Assembly (NCBI GenBank): GCA_934437695.1
Contig: CAKSAW010000013.1
Coordinates: 1-19,684, forward strand
Reading direction: 5' to 3'
Origin: an uncultured Blautia sp.
GTDB lineage: Bacteria > Bacillota > Clostridia > Lachnospirales > Lachnospiraceae
DNA length: 19,684 nucleotides
A model generated the notes under the pieces. The model saw only the letters and a program-made list of their open reading frames with translations. It had not been told where the DNA came from and ran no database searches. Below, in pieces: positions 15,251-19,684 of this stretch. A program made the translations under genes and the position numbers. Position 1 is the first letter of the stretch, and the number at the start of each line of letters is the position of its first letter.

Positions 15251-15610
15251 TTATTTATCGAAAAATTCATTAATATCAAGAACTTTTCCATCTCTCCAGA
15301 TTCTTTCAAGATCGTAGAAAAGACGGTTTTCCTCGTCAAATACATGAACGATCACATCACCGTAGTCCATAAGGACCCAGCTTGAATTTCTGGTACCTTC
15401 TACCTGTTTTGCCTCAAATCCGGCTCTTCCAAGTGTTTCATCTACATTGTCAACCATAGCCTGGACCTGATTCTGGTTGGAAGCGCTTGCGATCACGAAA
15501 TAATCAGCAATCGCAGATACTTCATGGATATCTATCACTTTAATATCTTTTCCTTTTTTGTCATCAAGGGCACGGACGGCAAGTTTTGCCATTTCCAGTT
15601 CTTTACTCAT
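15251..15610 (-). CDS. rsfS: Ribosome silencing factor RsfS (Iojap/YqeL)
   Basis: RsfS binds ribosomal protein L14 on the 50S subunit and blocks subunit joining when nutrients are low. The 119-residue size is normal. Signatures are DIHEVSAIADYFVIASASNQNQVQAM, seen in part as a D-I-x-x-x-S-x-x-x-D-Y-F-V-I pattern at about 27-43, a GxxxWVLMDYGDVIVHVF region and the terminal FYDLERIWRDG. It is the last gene of the obgE-yhbY-nadD-yqeK-rsfS series, 26 bases after yqeK, with an AGAGGATG site before the ATG. Confidence 0.96.
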   Translation of the reverse strand: MSKELEMAKLAVRALDDKKGKDIKVIDIHEVSAIADYFVIASASNQNQVQAMVDNVDETLGRAGFEAKQVEGTRNSSWVLMDYGDVIVHVFDEENRLFYDLERIWRDGKVLDINEFFDK

Positions 15611-15636
15611 ATAAGCATCCTCTCTTTCTGTAATAT

Positions 15637-16227
15637 TCAGACTTGTCTTTTTGTATGCAGATCCTTGTAATATAAAAAGGCATCTCTGGTAGCATTGTCA
15701 ATATCTTTTGGGTTCTCTTCCAGGTATGAAAGAGTATCTGCCAATATCTTATACATACATTCATCCAGGTCCTGAAATGCCAGTTTACGGACAATATCAA
15801 GATTAGGAGCTTTATCACGTCTTGGCTCAATATAATCAGCAATATAGACAATCTTTTCCAACAAAGTCATCTCTGGCTTTCCTGTGGTATGCCATGTGAT
15901 CGCTGAAAGAATATCTTCATCTGTAACATCATATTTAGCTCTGGCTACGTAAGCACCCAATTTGGCATGAAGTAAAAAAGGATGTGTCTGTTCAAATTCT
16001 GAAACAGCAATATTGTGCTGGCTGCACATTTTCAGCTTCTTTTTGTTTGGGATACATTTTGCACAGTCATGAAGTAATCCGGCAGTCTGGGCTGTGACCA
16101 GATCACAGTTATGGACCATGGCAAGTGCTGCGCATGTATACATAACTCCCAGAGTATGCGCATAGCGATCTTCATCCAGATATTTTGCCAATTTTTTCTG
16201 CATTTTTATAAAGTCGTACTCTGCCAT
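15637..16227 (-). CDS. yqeK: YqeK, HD-domain bis(5'-nucleosyl)-tetraphosphatase
   Basis: This is an HD-superfamily hydrolase of 196 residues; family members symmetrically hydrolyse Ap4A. Metal-binding residues can be placed: His24 (YAHTLGV), His53-Asp54 (LLHDCAK), His87 (LLHAKLGA), His113 (TWHTTG) and Asp131 (YIADYIEP). The gene begins 7 bases after nadD and its AAAGGATG ribosome binding site lies within the nadD stop region, so it is translationally linked. The nadD-yqeK-rsfS order is strongly conserved in Firmicutes. Confidence 0.95.
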   Translation of the reverse strand: MAEYDFIKMQKKLAKYLDEDRYAHTLGVMYTCAALAMVHNCDLVTAQTAGLLHDCAKCIPNKKKLKMCSQHNIAVSEFEQTHPFLLHAKLGAYVARAKYDVTDEDILSAITWHTTGKPEMTLLEKIVYIADYIEPRRDKAPNLDIVRKLAFQDLDECMYKILADTLSYLEENPKDIDNATRDAFLYYKDLHTKRQV

Positions 16228-16234
16228 TGGAAAA

Positions 16235-16870
16235 TCATCCTTTCTCTTCAGTCAGACTGTAAATCTGATTTTCTTCTATATATGTGATCACCTGATCCGG
16301 AATATAATAGCGAACACTTTTATCCTCACTGATCCAGTTTCTTAACATTTCACTTGAAACATCAATATTGGTAGTATTCAGGATCAGAAATGTACCATTA
16401 TACTTAAGAGAAAGGCGGTGCATTTCTCTTTCAAGTTCTGCAATTGATGAATGATTTCTGACTGCAGTTACGAGAATACAGTTTTTGCAGATCTTTTCCG
16501 GTTCCATCCAGGTCTCAAAATTGTAAAGGGAATCTGCACCGATTATAAAATAATAATCTGTATCCGGATTCTCTTTTTTCAGCATTTCCAGTGTGTGGTA
16601 AGTATACGTGTAACCATTTTCATGCATTTCCGTCAGTGACAGTTCAAAATGAGGATTTCCGGAAATGGCTCTGCGTACCATTTCTACTCTTTCCTCATCA
16701 GAAGCACGACCCTGACGGTTCTTTTTGTGAGGTGGATTTCCGGAAGGCATAAAAAGAACCTTCTCTAACTGAAACTGTTCATATGCTTTTTCACCCAGTA
16801 TCAGATGTCCCATATGAATGGGATCAAATGTGCCACCCATGATACCGATTCTTTTCCTGATGTCAGCCAT
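16235..16870 (-). CDS. nadD: Nicotinate-nucleotide adenylyltransferase
   Basis: The enzyme adenylates nicotinate mononucleotide to form deamido-NAD, an essential step in NAD synthesis. The 211-residue protein has the nucleotidylyltransferase signature GIMGGTFDPIHMGHL (ATP-binding His19 and His22), the FMPSGNPPHKK substrate loop and the IGADSLYNFETW segment. The C-terminal variant of the ISSTxIR motif reads DVSSEMLR. The ATG is preceded by CGGAG. It lies 30 bases after yhbY. Confidence 0.96.
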   Translation of the reverse strand: MADIRKRIGIMGGTFDPIHMGHLILGEKAYEQFQLEKVLFMPSGNPPHKKNRQGRASDEERVEMVRRAISGNPHFELSLTEMHENGYTYTYHTLEMLKKENPDTDYYFIIGADSLYNFETWMEPEKICKNCILVTAVRNHSSIAELEREMHRLSLKYNGTFLILNTTNIDVSSEMLRNWISEDKSVRYYIPDQVITYIEENQIYSLTEEKG

Positions 16871-16900
16871 AAAAACTCCGTAATAAAATAATCTAATGTA

Positions 16901-17194
16901 TTATTTAGGTAATTCGATTTTTTTCTTTTCTTTTTTACCTTCACGGTATAAAACGATTTTCTTACCGATCACCTGAACAATCTGGGAATGTGTACGTTCT
17001 GCCAGAACCTCAGCCATCTGACGCGGATCTTCCAGACAGTTCTGGAGAACACTGATCTTGATCAGTTCTCTGGCTGCAAGCGCTTCATCCACAGCTGCTG
17101 TGTTTTCAGGCGTAAGTCCGCCCTTTCCAAGCTGAAGGATCGGATCCATGGTCATTGCAAGACCTTTTAAATAAGCTCTCTGTTTACTTGTCAT
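16901..17194 (-). CDS. yhbY: YhbY/YqeI ribosome-assembly RNA-binding protein (CRM domain)
   Basis: This small (97-residue) CRM-domain protein associates with pre-50S particles. It shows the whole family pattern: MTSKQRAYLKGLAM, the LGKGGLTPE loop (GxxG type), VDEALAARELIKI, and the VIGKKIVLYRE strand, followed by a short Lys-rich tail. It is placed between obgE and nadD, as in Bacillus-type clusters (yqeI). Confidence 0.95.
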   Translation of the reverse strand: MTSKQRAYLKGLAMTMDPILQLGKGGLTPENTAAVDEALAARELIKISVLQNCLEDPRQMAEVLAERTHSQIVQVIGKKIVLYREGKKEKKKIELPK

Positions 17195-17221
17195 TTCTTT
17201 TTCCTCTGTTATTCTCTGCTG

Positions 17222-17250
17222 TGTAAAGCGGAGAATTCGCCCGCTTTACA
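17222..17250. other. Hairpin between obgE and yhbY without a T-run
   Basis: TGTAAAGCGG (17222-17231) pairs perfectly with CCGCTTTACA (17241-17250) around a 9-base loop, in the 70-base gap between yhbY and obgE. On the minus strand the next bases are CACAGCAG, so it is not a classic terminator; it may be an RNA-processing or partial read-through element. Confidence 0.5.
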
Positions 17251-17264
17251 ATTTATAAGATTCT

Positions 17265-18578
<1,314 letters not shown>

Positions 18579-18623
18579 TTATTAAATATTAAATATTTTT
18601 ACTGTTATTCTTTTTATTAATCC

Positions 18624-18666
18624 ATTAGAGCGTGTTTGAAAAGGTTTTCTGCAAACACGCTCTAAT
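18624..18666. repeat. Perfect 15-bp inverted repeat, dispersed element
   Basis: ATTAGAGCGTGTTTG (18624-18638) and its exact complement (18652-18666) enclose 13 bases that can extend the stem slightly. The left arm plus two bases (18626-18642) is identical to 1248-1264 on the opposite strand. It lies between rpmA and obgE, beyond the rpmA terminator. It may act as a second hairpin but has no clear T-run. Confidence 0.7.
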
Positions 18667-18674
18667 CCAAAAGA

Positions 18675-18707
18675 AAGGCTCCAAACCCTTATTAGATTTG
18701 AAGCCTT
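18675..18707 (-). terminator. Intrinsic terminator after rpmA
   Basis: An 11-bp stem (18675-18685 with 18697-18707, one G-T-type mismatch) encloses an 11-base loop. On the minus strand it begins 13 bases after the rpmA stop and is followed by TTTCTTTTGG. It should end most transcription of the rplU-prp-rpmA operon. Confidence 0.75.
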
Positions 18708-18720
18708 CCGCTTAACCAGA

Positions 18721-19008
18721 TTATTCTGCTTCTACTGGAACGATAGAAACCTGTTTCTTATCGCGTCCTTTTCTGGTAAATCTTACGACACCATCTTTCA
18801 GTGCGAATAAAGTATAATCTTTACCGCAACCTACGTTCTCACCAGCATGGATCTTAGTTCCGCGCTGTCTGTAAAGAATATTTCCAGCTTTAACAAACTG
18901 TCCGTCTGCTCTCTTCGCACCTAATCTCTTGGATTCGGAATCACGACCGTTCTTTGTAGAACCAACTCCTTTTTTATGTGCGAATAACTGAAGGTTCATT
19001 TTCATCAT
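18721..19008 (-). CDS. rpmA: 50S ribosomal protein bL27 with Prp-cleaved N-terminal extension
   Basis: L27 reaches the peptidyl-transferase centre of the ribosome. The precursor has 95 residues. It starts MMKMNLQLF, the Firmicutes-type extension, followed by [15 protein letters not shown], which matches the mature N-terminus of other L27 proteins. Cleavage is expected between Phe9 and Ala10. The GGAGGTG ribosome binding site is made by the last codons of prp (Lys-Glu-Val), so the two genes are translationally linked. A terminator follows. Confidence 0.97.
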   Translation of the reverse strand: MMKMNLQLFAHKKGVGSTKNGRDSESKRLGAKRADGQFVKAGNILYRQRGTKIHAGENVGCGKDYTLFALKDGVVRFTRKGRDKKQVSIVPVEAE

Positions 19009-19012
19009 GTTG

Positions 19013-19333
19013 TTACACCTCCTTGACTTTTACTGTCAAATATCGATTGTTATAACTATGTTCAATTTCTGTTAATCCGAGAATCAGCGAATCCATGAGA
19101 AGTGTTCCCTTCTCAGTAACCGGAGCCGTAAAATGAAAAGATACATAACCGTCATCTTGCTGTACTTCAAACTGATCATCTGTGAATGCATCAAGAGAAT
19201 TCACAGTATTGATCACCAGTACAGAAACAGCAGCACAGACAATATCCTGTCCCTCTTCTGCATATCCGGCGTGACCTTTCGAAACAAATTCCAGATAATT
19301 TCCATTTCTCTTCTTAACTGTAATTGTAATCAT
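19013..19333 (-). CDS. prp: Ribosomal-processing cysteine protease Prp
   Basis: Prp removes the N-terminal extension of L27, a step required for a functional ribosome in Firmicutes that carry the extension. The 106-residue protein has the catalytic pair His21 (in SKGHAGY) and Cys33 (in DIVCAAVS) of the family. The location between rplU and rpmA is the conserved one, and the neighbouring rpmA carries the matching cleavage site. It was formerly called YsxB. Confidence 0.96.
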   Translation of the reverse strand: MITITVKKRNGNYLEFVSKGHAGYAEEGQDIVCAAVSVLVINTVNSLDAFTDDQFEVQQDDGYVSFHFTAPVTEKGTLLMDSLILGLTEIEHSYNNRYLTVKVKEV

Positions 19334-19345
19334 AATGACACCAGA

Positions 19346-19651
19346 TTAACCGTTAATCTTTTCGATTTTTACTTTAGTGTACTGCTGTCTGTGACCGTTT
19401 TTCTTGTGATATCCAGTTTTTCTCTTGTATTTGTAAACGATAACTTTTTTTGCTTTACCGTTCTCAACTACAGTAGCGGTAACACTGGCATCTTTTACAT
19501 CTTCACCAGCTTTTAATCCGTCATTGCTTACTGCAATAACATTATCAAAAGTAACAGTTTCACCAGCTTCAACACCGAGTTTCTCAACTCTGATTACGTC
19601 GCCTTCAGCAACTTTGTACTGTTTACCACCTGTTGCAATAATTGCGTACAT
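19346..19651 (-). CDS. rplU: 50S ribosomal protein bL21
   Basis: This is a 101-residue 50S protein with [14 protein letters not shown] at the N-terminus and the [20 protein letters not shown] segment near the C-terminus, both diagnostic. The ATG at 19651 is used: AGGAGGTG lies 6 bases upstream, whereas the in-frame GTG at 19658-19660 overlaps that site. It opens the rplU-prp-rpmA operon. The promoter and any L21 leader RNA lie mostly beyond the right edge; only about 24 bases of leader (19661-19684) are visible. Confidence 0.97.
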   Translation of the reverse strand: MYAIIATGGKQYKVAEGDVIRVEKLGVEAGETVTFDNVIAVSNDGLKAGEDVKDASVTATVVENGKAKKVIVYKYKRKTGYHKKNGHRQQYTKVKIEKING

Positions 19652-19684
19652 CTGTGGCACCTCCTATAATCTTTACTCGCCAGA

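Noticed and set aside
18624..18666. Terminal inverted repeats of an insertion sequence
   Set aside because: Only 13 bases lie between the arms and no transposase gene is present; a complete insertion sequence is not supported.
19652..19684. L21 leader RNA upstream of rplU
   Set aside because: Only about 24 bases upstream of the ribosome binding region are in the window, too few to show the structure.

Overview
The window looks like a housekeeping stretch of a low-to-moderate GC Firmicutes chromosome, most likely a gut Lachnospiraceae (Blautia, Ruminococcus or Dorea-like). The basis is the gene content (SepF/YlmH/YggS block, LexA, a ribosomal protein L27 with a Prp-cleaved N-terminus), the strong AGGAGG ribosome binding sites, and the family flavour of several proteins (CW-repeat M23 peptidase, cytidylate-kinase-like protein). 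The genus call is recognition only. Everything except lexA is encoded on the minus strand, so operons read from high to low coordinates.

From right to left: (1) 19.7-15.2 kb is a ribosome-assembly and stationary-control block: rplU-prp-rpmA, a terminator and an inverted repeat, then obgE-yhbY-nadD-yqeK-rsfS, ending in a strong hairpin terminator shared with convergent lexA. Prp is the protease that trims the L27 encoded beside it; Obg, YhbY and RsfS act on the 50S subunit; NadD makes NAD precursor; YqeK is an HD-domain phosphatase. (2) lexA (plus strand, 14.5-15.1 kb) has its own promoter with an autoregulatory LexA box. (3) 14.26-8.05 kb is a division/envelope cluster: an orphan membrane-anchored HlyD-like protein, yggS, sepF, ylmH, aroB, lspA and an RluD-type pseudouridine synthase, all tightly packed. 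The usual partners ylmG, divIVA and ileS are absent and aroB sits in their place. (4) 7.98-7.34 kb is a single cytidylate-kinase-like gene with a terminator. (5) 7.06-3.09 kb is an apparent operon of an AI-2E-family transporter with an unusual C-terminal extension, dtd, a secreted M23 peptidase with about 16 wall-binding repeats, and a YbgC-type thioesterase, closed by a bidirectional terminator. (6) 2.96-0 kb is an envelope O-acylation module: an MBOAT acyltransferase, an SGNH (DltD-like) partner and the beginning of an ECF-type sigma factor gene cut by the window edge.

Most genes belong to well-known families. The parts that deserve a second look are the MBOAT/SGNH/sigma unit with a dyad over its promoter, the orphan HlyD-like protein at the head of the sepF cluster, and an exact 17-bp repeat found 17 kb apart, once as a perfect inverted repeat. 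I saw no tRNA, rRNA, CRISPR array, insertion sequence or prophage, and nothing I would call a wholly new system. No gene-free stretch exceeds 300 bases; the longest (7058-7342 and 14259-14515) are described in their entries.
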